Positions 1-11,400 of a stretch of DNA of 64,000 nt are shown in pieces (the stretch's first letter is position 1; each line of letters opens with the position of its first letter). A program made the position numbers and the translations under genes. The notes under the pieces were generated by a model. It saw only the letters and a list, made by a program, of their open reading frames with translations. It was not told the DNA's origin and ran no database searches. This stretch comes from Dactylonectria macrodidyma (taxonomy: Eukaryota > Ascomycota > Sordariomycetes > Hypocreales > Nectriaceae). The stretch is from NCBI GenBank assembly GCA_020744425.1, contig JAGMUV010000025.1, positions 992,001 to 1,056,000 of the forward strand, written 5' to 3'.

Positions 1-250
1 GACTGTCCGGGTCCCGGGCCCCGGGGCCCTCAGCCCCGACACACTACACATCCCCCAGCTTCTGCATCTCCTGCGTTCATACGCCTTACGGATGATTGCC
101 CCTATAAGCCTAGATCCGAAGGAGGGATTCGAACCTATGACCTTTTGGGTTAATTAATTAAATGTAATAGGCTGACCCTAGGAGGGCTAAGCGATAGCTA
201 GCGCAACGGCCACTAGCGCCTACGGCGCTACCCTTTGCTACTAAGGCAAA
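1..250. other. GC-rich edge with a tRNA-like B box
   Basis: The first 45 bases are strongly G+C rich and contain the perfect 14-bp palindrome GGGCCCCGGGGCCC. On the minus strand, bases 125-135 read GGTTCGAATCC, a perfect match to the eukaryotic pol III B-box consensus. No convincing cloverleaf surrounds it: the T-arm stem is mismatched and the middle is replaced by TTAATTAA-type sequence. It could be a decayed tRNA gene, the tRNA-derived head of a SINE, or chance. The stretch is far less RIP-mutated than the next 30 kb. Confidence 0.35.
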
Positions 251-516
251 AGGATACGTATTGATTAATCGCTATTACAATTAACTAACTAGCTATATAA
301 AGTCTTTTATAAGACTAGAGCAAAGCTCTAGCTTATAATACAGAGTATTATTAAAAAATACTAATTATTACTTTTTTATAAGGTTTTAATATATTAAATT
401 ATTAATTAAGAATATTATATTTATTAAAGTCTTTTATTTATATTAGTAGTTTCTTAAGTTATTAAACTAGAGTAATAGTATATATTTTATTATTTAATTA
501 GAGTGTAATAATTAAG

Positions 517-945
517 TAATGTATGTGATAAGCGAGCGTTGCAGACAAGCGAGCGTCGCACTCTGATTTTCACCTTAAATCATAAAATTTAAAAAGTTCT
601 TAAAAATTTAAACTAAGCTTAAAATAGTTAAGAATTTTTATCTAGCTTATTTATAAAATATATTATTTTTAAGAATTTTTCTAGTCTATATATACTTATA
701 GCGCTAGTAGTATAAAATTCGCACTATATTTTAAACTATTTTTATTTATAACTAGCTTAATGATTTTTTAAAAAATCTGTAGAAAATACTAGCTTATTAA
801 CTTTTTAATTGAATATTTAAAATTAATTTCCTAAAAATCCTAAAGCTATATTAGCTATTTTATAAAATTTAAAGTTTGGAGTTTTAAGTATATAGTATAG
901 GTGCGACGCTCGCTTGTTTGTGACGCTCGCTTATTATATATGTTA
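517..945. repeat. MITE E1 (429 bp, subrepeat-bearing TIRs)
   Basis: The two ends are inverted repeats of about 45 bp. Each end contains a 14-mer twice: in the left end AAGCGAGCGTTGCA at 530-543 and AAGCGAGCGTCGCA at 547-560, separated by GAC. The right end carries the same arrangement inverted. The interior is AT-rich, has no reading frame and contains a TTCGCACTATA block that recurs in the other three family members. Both ends abut TA, compatible with a TA target duplication. No transposase is encoded, so it is non-autonomous. Confidence 0.8.
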
Positions 946-1702
946 ATTTAGAACTTATCTTTTTAAGATTAGGTTTTATTTTTAAATTATTTTATTTTAA
1001 ATTTTTTATTTTAGTTCTTTTTCCTTTTTTTTTTAGTATTAATAGACTGCTTTTTATTTTAGCTATTGTTATTATTTATATACTTTAGGGTTATTTTCTT
1101 TCTTTTATATTTATTTATATTAATATTTATGCTTTTTGCTCTTTTTTTCTTTTTTTATTTATTTATTCTTAAGATTAGTTTTATTAATTAGTATTTTTTA
1201 AAATATATCTTTATATTTTATATATTTTATTTAATCTTACTCTTATTATATTTTATTAGACTATTTATTATAATTACTTTAAGTTATATTAATAAATTAA
1301 GTAAAAAGGTTATCTCTTTTCTTAATTAAGTAAATACTATAAGTAAGTATAGTAATAAGCTTAAATAGTTTCTTTTTTTTTTTAAGTTTCTTATAATATA
1401 TATAATAAGTATTACTATTAAAACCGCTGTTTAGACTTTTGTTTTTACACTACTGCGTTTTTATATAGTTACGTATTTGCATTGCTTAAGTTATCTTAAG
1501 ACAAAGGACTCAATTAATTAGTCGACCTAGTTATAAATATACTCTTATCCCTCCTCTTTTAAACCTTCTTTTACTAAATCCTTTAACTTAGCAGAATTCC
1601 CTTAGTTTTTAATACATCACTCCTTTAGCTATATATTAATTAATATAACATTAGCCTATAACTGTATAATCCATACATTATAGCTCTTTAGATTATTAAA
1701 AA
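946..1702. other. RIP-mutated AT-rich DNA without a gene
   Basis: I see no protein, RNA gene or LTR pair here. Pyrimidine-rich runs near 1010-1150 and TpA-dense sequence dominate. The only recognisable piece is the short repeat at 1417-1560. Confidence 0.5.
1417..1560 (+). repeat. Fragment shared with the insertion at 59.5 kb
   Basis: Beginning ATTAAAACCGCT and ending near CTTATCCCTCCTCT, this stretch aligns in the same orientation with 59504-59661, where it forms the left end of a 1.55-kb insertion. The second copy has about 20 extra bases near its middle. Differences are mostly RIP-type transitions. It is probably the end of an otherwise lost element. Confidence 0.6.
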
Positions 1703-2085
1703 TATCACAGCCTAAGTTCCTATTAAGCAGTTAGGAATAGTAGAACGATGGGTCCTATATCTAGTTCAGACTAATAGTATAGCCCCACCCTAGGACCGAT
1801 GCCCTACTAAGAATGATAGTAATAGTCTAGGACTGATAGTAGTCTTCTGAATAGGATAGCAGTCTACTTAGTATATAGTTAACTAAAGAGTGTATATTAA
1901 ATATAAGTAGTTCCTTAGCTATTAATATAACTTAGTTATATTAAGTATGTTTTATTTTACTATTACTAAATATAATAAGTATTATTTAATTTTAATCTAT
2001 TTAATTACTTTATTATATAATATTCTAAATTAAGATTTAGTATATACTAGCCTTATAAAGATAGTATATTAACCTAATTATTATA
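1703..2085 (+). repeat. Left LTR of element A
   Basis: It aligns end to end with 29796-30178; both are 383 bp. It starts TATCACAGCC and ends TTATTATA, consistent with an original TGTCACAGCC start and a CA end altered by RIP. The sequence just downstream (TATTAATAGCTCTTATTTA) recurs after the LTR of element F, showing that A and F share the primer-binding region. Confidence 0.85.
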
Positions 2086-2189
2086 TATTAATAGCTCTTA
2101 TTTATTATATTACTTATATTAAGCTTAAATAATATCGAATTATTATAATAGCTTTACTTATTATACTTAGTTTAATTCTATCTTCTTCT

Positions 2190-5100
2190 TATTAGCTAAT
2201 AAGTAAACCGCCCATCCTAGTCCTAATAGATATAGATAATAAAGAAAAAGTCATTATACTTATAAGCTATAAAGCAGAAGTATATAAATTAGAGTAATAT
2301 AATAAATGACTTAGTAATACATTTAATAACCTTACTAAAGCCTCTTATAAGGACGCTATTAAGAAGTAAGGATAAATTAATAACTTAAATAACTAAGTTA
2401 AAGTACTTATAAATAAACTTAAGAGGCTTACTAAGGCTTCTAAGAAATAAACTAGCCTCTATAAGGACTATATTAAGAATCTGACTTTTAATTCAGTAAT
2501 AGAAAAAGATACTAGAGAAATCCTTAAACTAAGATAACTAGACCCTTATAATAGATCCGTAACTACACTCTAAGGATTCCTAATATAGCTCAGGGCTTAC
2601 TAGCTATACTATTTAACCCAGTTCATTACTAGTAATACTAAAGTCTAGTATACTATAGGGTTCTTTAAAGATAAAGCCCTTTAATAATTTAAACCTATTA
2701 TAAAGGACTATATTAACTATATTTATACTAATAGAAAGGAAGAAACTAGGGCTATCTATAGAAGCTATAAAGTCTTTAAGTATAAGCTTAAAAGCGCTTT
2801 CAGACTCTAAAATGAGAAATAAGTAGTAGAATAGTAAATCCAGAAACTCTATTAAAAAGGAGCAGTATTTATATATATAGCTAAATACTGTAACCTCGCT
2901 TTATAACTTAACTAAGGAAAAGAAGAATATATAATAAGCTTTTATAAAGGGTTAAAGTCTAATATTAAAAATGCAATAATTAGGAAAACTAAACCCACTA
3001 TATATAATAGACTAATATAACTTACTATAGAAATTAATAACTAGTAATTCGAAAGATAATAAGAAAAGAAGGCTAAGAAGTTTAGAAGATCCTATACTTT
3101 ATAGTAAAAGAGTAGAAGAAACTATATAAATTATAAAAAGAAATAATAAATAGATACTTTATATAGAACAGACTCAGGCCCTATAAATATTAGAATAGTT
3201 AAAAAAGACTACTTTAAAGTCTTCTATTAGAACTATAATATCTTAGGACATACTTCCTATAAATACTAAAAGCCTAAAACTAATTAATAATTTAAACTAA
3301 TACTTAAAGGTAAGAAAAAGGTAAGATAGGTTAGCTAATAAGAAGAAGAACCCTAGATAGATAAGAAAATAGTTATAATAGTTAGAGCAGGTTATAATAA
3401 TATAGGGATTTTATCTAATAAAATCACCCCTCTTGTGAATAAAGAACTTAAGAGTAAAGAGATACTTAAAAGTAAGACTTATAAAAAAGGAAAGCTAAGT
3501 TAAAAGATAGAAAAAGAGCGATAAGTACCTTTTAAAGATTAATAGAAAAGTATAACTTCTAATATTAATAATATCTTAATACTTTAAATATTAGTTCTAT
3601 TACTAATAAGAAAAAAAGAGGAAAGACTATCTTATAGTATTATTAGAAAGATTAGTATAGTTAGAAAGGGTAAGGAAATCTGAAAAAGAGATACCTTTAA
3701 GTACATTTAACTAATAATAGAAATAATAAATAAAGAAGATAATATCCTAAACTAATAGCCTGCTTTAAAAACACTACTAATTATAATAGCCTTTTATAAA
3801 AGCATTACTAAAATCTTATAATAATAATAAATAAATAATAAGATTAAATATAAGTATTACTTATATAAAGAAGGAGAGCTAAGTATTAATATAAGTACTA
3901 AAACTAGATAAGTAAAAAGGCTTAGACTCCTTATTATTAATAAAAACATACTAGCCTTTATAAATAAAGACCCTAAATCTAATAATAATAGTAGTATTAA
4001 TAATACTTTAGAAGAAGAATCAGTCACTTTATAATTACTTAAATAGGAGCTAGAGGAAAATACTTCTAATTATTCTTTAGAAAGAGATAGAAAAAGCGAG
4101 CGAATACTAAAATAGCTTATTAAATGAACTTCAGATATAGTAAAAGGATAATCTATCTATATCTATATAATTTAATAAAAAGACTTTACTAAAGCAGATA
4201 GCTAGATAGAATAAGTAATTATTAATAATAAACTATTACTATACTCTTAATATTCTAAATATATTAATATATTTTAAATATTATATACTTACTATATATA
4301 CTTATTATATTACTTTAAGAAACTTTACTATAATTATTACTTTATATAAACTATACTCTAACTATTATAATAGTTTTATAATAGGACTGAGGCATAGGAC
4401 TATAGAGTTATTAAATGGTTTAAAGGGATAGGAGTAGCTTAGCTTAAGCTATAAAATAACTTCTATTTTAAAGAATGCATTAAAAAGGACTTAATAACTA
4501 ATAACTGTATTATAAAAGAATACTATATATATAAAAGAGAAAAAGTATAGTTATAGTATAGGCTACTAAAGTGTTTAATTAACCATATTATAAACTGTAA
4601 TAATAGAAGGTACTTTAAGTATGTAGAATACTTATAAGCGATTTATAAGAGGATTTATAAGATATATAAAGATAGGTTTAACTTTAAGACCTATATAGAA
4701 AGAGAACTCTATAATAAGCTATAATATAAAGAAATCTATAAGTATATAAAAAACAATACTTACTATTTATAATAAAGTAATAAATAAGTATAATAGAAGT
4801 GGAAACATTACTTTTAAAAAAGGCTCTAAGTATTATAAGAGGTTCTAAAGAGGATATAATTATAATAGAAGTCTGAATTAATAGAGTATAAGTAATAGTA
4901 CTAGTAAACTATAGTATTATTATAAATTATATCTAATTAGAGTTAGTAAATAAGTTAGTATTATTATAAAAATATAAGAAATTTCTTTATAAAGTATCTA
5001 ACTTAAAAAGAATACCTTTTAGTTATAATAAAGGAAGAGTATTATAAGAGATTAATTACTTTAAAGTACTTATAAAAAGAAGAAACTAAAGAGTGGATTT

Positions 5101-7867
5101 TAATATCCTTAATATTAAAGACTACTTAGTAGTGCTTAGATAACTTTAGTTATAAAGGCATAACCCTAATATTAACTAGAAAAAAGGCTAAATGTATTAA
5201 AAAACCGCATTTCCTTAAATTGCGAATAGTAATAGATATAACCTAAGATCTTAAGCTTTAATTAATAATAAGAATAATAATAAAATCATAAAAGAAGAAA
5301 TAATAAACACTTCCTTACTCTTAAAGGGAATAAAATAGAAGTATTAATAAGGGAAAATATAATATATAAAATAAGTTATTACATTCATTTAAAAACAGTT
5401 TAGATAGATAAATAAGGACTTTAAAGAGTAGAAAAAATAATAATAAGTAGAGGAAGAATGACTTAAAAACATACTTTTAAAATACTGAATCTATAAAAAC
5501 TCTTTAAAGAGAAACTTAAGACTAGTTTCTTAAAACCTAGTAAATAGGACTTAGAAATCGTACTTAAAGATAGGACTAACCCTAAGTTTTTTCCTATTTA
5601 TAACCTTAATAATAATGAGCTAATAATACTAAGAGAATATATATAAGAAATAGAGAGAAAAGGCTATATTTAGAAATCGAAGTTTTTAGCTAGATACTTA
5701 GTTATATTTATACTTAAAAAGAATAGAAAGCTATGCCTTTATATAGACTATAAGCAATTTAATTCAATTACTAAGAAGGATTGCATACTGCTACTTCTAA
5801 TCCTTAAGATATATAATAAGCTATATAGGGCTAAGTGGTTTATAATATTCGATCTTAAAAGAGCTTATAACCTAATCTATATTAAATAAGGATATAAATA
5901 GAAGACTGCTTTTAAAACTAAGTTCAGACTATATAAATACTTAGTTATACCTTTTAGACTTATTAACGCACTAGCCATATTCTAACGAATAATTAATATT
6001 ATACTATATAAATATCTTAATATCTTTATTATATACTATTTAGATAATATACTTATTTTCTTTAAAAATGAGGAAGATTATAAGTTATATATTTATATAG
6101 TATTATAAAAGCTATAAAATACAAACTTACTTATTAAACTAGAAAAAAGCAACTTTTATACTTTAGAAATAGAATTTCTTAAGTATATTATATTTTATAA
6201 CTAAGTGTAAATAGACCCTAAGAAGATTATAATAGTATAAGAATAGAAATAACCTAAAAATCTCATAGAACTATAATCCTTCTTTAGATTTATAAACTAT
6301 TACTAATAATTTATTAAACACTTTAGTAAACATACTATCCTACTTACTAGGTTTATAAAAAAAGGAGTTAAGTTTAAATAGAATAATAAAGCAGAATAGG
6401 CCTTCTAATTAATTAAAGATATAATTACTTTAGAATTTATTCTAGTATTATTTAATTCTAATAAAGAAATTAAATTAAAGACTAATACTTTAGGATTTAC
6501 TTTAAGTAGCTAGATTAAATAAAGGGATAAAAACGGATTATTATACTTTATTATATTCTATTTATATAAGATATATAGAATAGAACTTAATTACTCTATT
6601 TATAACTAAGAATTCCTAGCTATTATTAACTACTTTAAAGAATTTTAATATTATCTTTTAAGAAGTAATTATAAAATTAAGGTTTATATAAATCATAAGA
6701 ATATCTTATACTTTATAATAATATAGAAACTTAGTAAATAATAATTTAGATATATTAAATACTTATTAGAATTTAATTATACTATTATTTATATAAAAGG
6801 ATTAGAAAATAGATAAGCTAATATAATTAGCTAATATACTGATTTTAATACTAGAAAGATTAAAGCTAATAAGTAAATCTTCTTCTTTATTCCTAAAGAA
6901 TACTTATAATAAAAATACTTAGAATATATATACTAATACTATAAATACTTACTATAAATAATACTTAATAGTATATACTATATAACTTATAATAATAAAC
7001 TACTAAAGAAAATCAAATAGTATAATTAGACTTATAAAATAAATAGAGTTATAGAAAACCTTTATTTAATCCCCGCTTTATAATTAGAACTATAGAAACT
7101 GCAGGTTTTAATAGAACTATAAGAATAGCTTATATAGAAAATACATTCTTATATACTATATAGATACTAAGGAGTTACTAAAACCCTTAAAAGAGTTAAA
7201 ATAATATATATATTTCTTAGAATTAAAAAGGTTATATAAGATATTATTTAATAATATAGCCTTTATATAAAAACTAAAGCATAATACTATAAACCCTATA
7301 GAAAACTATAGCCCTTATTAATAGCTTAAAGACTATGGCATTCTATTACTATAGATTTTATTATAAAACTACTTCTATTAGAAGACTTAATAACCGGGGC
7401 CTTTTATAATAGTATTCTTATTATTATAAATAGATTTATAAAATTTTCTTACTTTATATTATATAAAGAGGTAATAAATATAGAAGAATTTACTTATATA
7501 TTTAATTAGAATATTATCAGTATACATAGATTACTAATAAAGATCTTAATTAATAAAAGACCCCTATTTATATCTAAGTTTTAATAAGCTTTAATAGTAT
7601 AGCTTAGACTTAACTATTAATTAATTATTACATTCTAATTATAAGTAAATAAACAAATAGAAAGGATAAACCAAATCCTTAAATAATACTTATAGTACTA
7701 TATTAATTATAAATAGAATAACTAAGTTAAAAAACTACTAATAGCCTAACTAAGCTATAATATTACTATATATAAAAGCATAAAGCTTATATTAGTATTT
7801 ATAAATTTCAGATTTATATTTAATATATACTATAGATTATAAGAAGGAATTATTAACCCTTATATTA
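2190..7867 (+). pseudogene. Element A gag-pol relic, 5' part
   Basis: This is the decayed polyprotein of element A. A CCHC-like trace lies near 3220-3270. Reverse transcriptase is clear at about 5690-6180: FDLKRAY at 5848-5868 keeps the first catalytic Asp, and the YxDD box reads YYLDN at 6034-6048, the second Asp replaced by Asn through a G-to-A change. RNase H-like sequence follows. Integrase is seen as WHSITIDF at 7336-7359 and KQIERIN at 7651-7671, the latter carrying the catalytic Glu. Stops at former Gln and Trp codons are scattered throughout. The frame is cut at 7867 by element B and resumes at 28529. Confidence 0.8.
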
Positions 7868-8265
7868 TGTTAGAGCTAAGGGCTCACTAGCTAGAATGGC
7901 CCGGACATTTTAATTAGCTAACTAAATTGAGTGCTAGTCTTAATAAAGCTATTAATAAGGATAATAGGAGTTAGTCTGAGATAAAAGGCAGAGATAACTC
8001 GGATACAGATAGTAATTAATCATATTCTTGCCTACCTTTATTTTTAAGTTATTAAATTATTTTTAATATCATTATAATAAGATTTATTTAATTAACTAGA
8101 ATATCTGATTCATTTCTTAGCCAGCTGCTCGATTGCAGCTCTGGCCTTCTTTTTATCTATTTTGTTTTATAAGTCTTATCTATCCTCGCTCTACTTCGCA
8201 TCCCGCCTACCCTATAGCATCCGTTACTTTAGGTAGTAGTATCCCTCTTGTCCCCCTGCTTAATA
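7868..8265 (+). repeat. Left LTR of element B
   Basis: It aligns without length change with 28131-28528. It is more heavily RIP-mutated than its partner: CTAACA at the end has become TTAATA, and GCATCCGTCACTTCGG in the right copy has become GCATCCGTTACTTTAG here. Confidence 0.85.
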
Positions 8266-8449
8266 CATTTTAGAGGTCACAGTAGGGCGATAAGCTGCTA
8301 GTTTAATTAATTAATTAATCTTATTAATTAGTAAATTAATTGAATAAGTAGTAATACTTCTAAGCTATTATAAAGACCTAAGTTAAGTGCAGAAAGGAGG
8401 TAGTATAAGTAAGTAAGGATGCGGGGATTAAGAGGATATAGGATATCTA

Positions 8450-11400
8450 ATTGACCTTAAAAAATAACCTTACCTAATGCTTCTAACTAAGAAGGATATA
8501 GTGTCTTTAGCTAATTAATTGATTTTACTAAAAGCAGAACTAAAAACCCCCTTTTTCCCTATTTTATTATACTAATTTATAATGGATTTACTATTAATAC
8601 TATAAAGCATTATATTTAGCACTAATAAGACACTTATGACACTACTTATAGTTAAAGCAAATATAAAAGCGAAGTGAAAAGCTATTATAGGCAATAAGGT
8701 TAAGACCTAGGCTAAGTCTAGACCTTTATAATTAATTAATTAGACAGTTACTAGTAATTCCCCTTTAGCTATCTACTTAAGAGGCATTAATAGTAAGAAA
8801 GCCTAACTGACTGAATTACCCCTACTAACTAACATTCTGACTTGGCTTATAATGCTATTAATTGTGTAGTTAGTAATGAGGGACCTATTGATCGCCTTAG
8901 CCGTCTCCCTTAGATAGATCTATATAAGACTCTTCTAATCCTTATGACTATAGTAGAGGATGAAGATAAGCAATCTTAAAGATATTTAATCCCTAGGACG
9001 CGCTTTTACTTTTTAACTTTCCTATTTGCTTAATTAATTGCTTTTATGATTATACCCTTTACTAAGTTATAAGACTCAGTCTAGAAGGGGCTGAAAAGGG
9101 TAGTAGCGAGCTTAACCTTAGTCGCACCCTATGGAGATGACTTCCCTTATGACTTTAGTATCTTTAATTAATAAGTTAATAATAATAGTACTCTTAGTGA
9201 ATATTTTAGAAGCAGAACTTAATTGCATTACTATGACTATTCTAGCCTAAACGCGCTTTACTATATGAAGGCTAAGACATAAGTTTAATAGATTAAATAT
9301 CTTAGCTTATATAAAGGCTTTTAAAATTATAGTTAAAAATAATAGATTGCCTAAGGAATAATAGCTGTCGCACTTTGTCTGCTTTTATACGGATGATAAT
9401 ATGAAGGCCTTAGTTTAATTAGCTATCTAATGGTTCGAATAGGTAATAGTAAAGAAGAACCTTATAAATATATTCAAAGGCTAGGATCTTAACTCTAAAG
9501 AAACCCTGGAGATGACCCTTAGTTAGATAAATACTACTCAGATCCCTGAATCTGCTGATCTGAGCTCTATCTAATAATTAATGTACTATCACTCTTTCCT
9601 AGTAGCTATAGTTAGTCTAAAGGATTCTAAGACTTCTTACTAGTCTTAGGCCTTTTGCTATATCCTGCTTATAAGACTTATATAATCAGTATGTATAAGA
9701 AGTAATAAAAGTCTAATAGAGCTTAGATAAATAGAATATAAGACTCTTTATTAGTATATTATTTCTTGTTTAAATATGGATATTGCTATTAGGGAATGAT
9801 CTAGCCTTAGCTATTTATTTGATTAAATGAAACTATAGTTAGCTATAACTCCTTTTAAACTGGCAACCTTCTAATACCTATTATTACTAGCTTATGTCCC
9901 ACTTTATAGAGTGTAAGTATTTACTAATATAACTGTTCTACTGCCTCTAGTAACTACTTACAATAACTCTATTAATAACTTAATAAATAGCTTTAAGTCA
10001 TTATAGGTTTGCTTAGCCCTAATAGAGAAAACTAATTAAGACTTAGTAATGATAATCCAGTACTAATAAGAATACTGAAAAAGGCATAATAAGGCTATAA
10101 AGAATATTATAGTTAACTAAGTCTTAGTAGATCTATTTAATTAATTAAATAATGAATCCTTACTTATAGTTAATGCTATTTCATTATTTAATAGGACTAA
10201 AGGATATTAGTATTATTAGGTCTTAGGTTACTACTCTAACTAGTGTGAACACTTAGTATATAACTTTAAGAGAGAGTATGTAGAATATGATTCTAAAGTA
10301 GGCTTTTACTAACTAAGAGTAAGTAATAAGTAGTATTTATTATTACACTTAGTAATAGCTTTCTAAAGGGAATTATATATTTAATAATTAATAGTTATTA
10401 CTTTAACTTATACTAATAATCCTCTCTATATAACCTAAGTAATAAATATTAAGAGCTTAGTTAAACCCTTATATAACTAGACTCTTTTATAGTATAAGTA
10501 GGAAATATTTAATAAGCTATATTTATATATTATTAGATTAGTTAATTAAATAAATATAATATTTACTTTTTTTATTACTTTAATAAAACTTACTATAAGA
10601 GCTAATCCGATCTTTATTTTAAACTACTTAGGGGAGGAGAGCGAGTAGTTAGAGGAGTACTTCTTAGTCTACTAAGTGTAAGTCGCCCCTGCTCTTAAAA
10701 AGGTCTACTTTAGCCTAGAAGAGGATACTTATAGGATAATAGAAGAAAGCAATAATAAGTAAGAAGTATTAGTTAATATCTATAATAATAAAAGATAGAG
10801 AGGCGAGATAGGGTAAGTAGAGTTATTATAAACCTCTATAGGCCTAATAGAAGAAGAGAATATAATTCTTAAAATGATTCTTAGCTATTAGAAATTAGTT
10901 AATTAAATAAAATTCAGAGAGCAATTTAGGATAGATAACCTATACTTAGCTTAAGATTAATGCTATAAGGCTATTATTACTTTACTTAATATAGTTAGAG
11001 GGGTTAAGATCTCCTTATTATATAGTACTATCTTTAAGCTTATAAATACTAGATTAAGCTAAGCTTACTTAGATAATTATACTATAGTAGTAGAATAAGT
11101 TAATAGGATAGAGTTTATTAACTCTGAATAGCTAACTAAGCTATTTATACTTAAGAGAAAAGCGCTTATAGCTATAGTAATATTAGAACTAATTAATTAA
11201 ATGGATGACTACTCTTACTATTAAATAGCCTTAGTATTATTATATAAGGATAATAAGAACTTATTTAAGAATTATATTGAATTCGCTATTACTATAGTTA
11301 AGTTATTTAATAAATATCATTCTCTTAACTTAGATAATCCTACTTTTAAGTACTTCTATTTAGAATATTACTTAAGAGAAGATAATAAAGGAAAAGTCTA

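Noticed and set aside
100..200. Functional tRNA gene
   Set aside because: Only the B box is convincing; stems do not pair and the anticodon region is replaced by AT-rich sequence.
7863..7867. Target duplication of element B as TATTA/TAATA
   Set aside because: The two flanks differ by an A/T exchange not explained by RIP, so I left the duplication unresolved.
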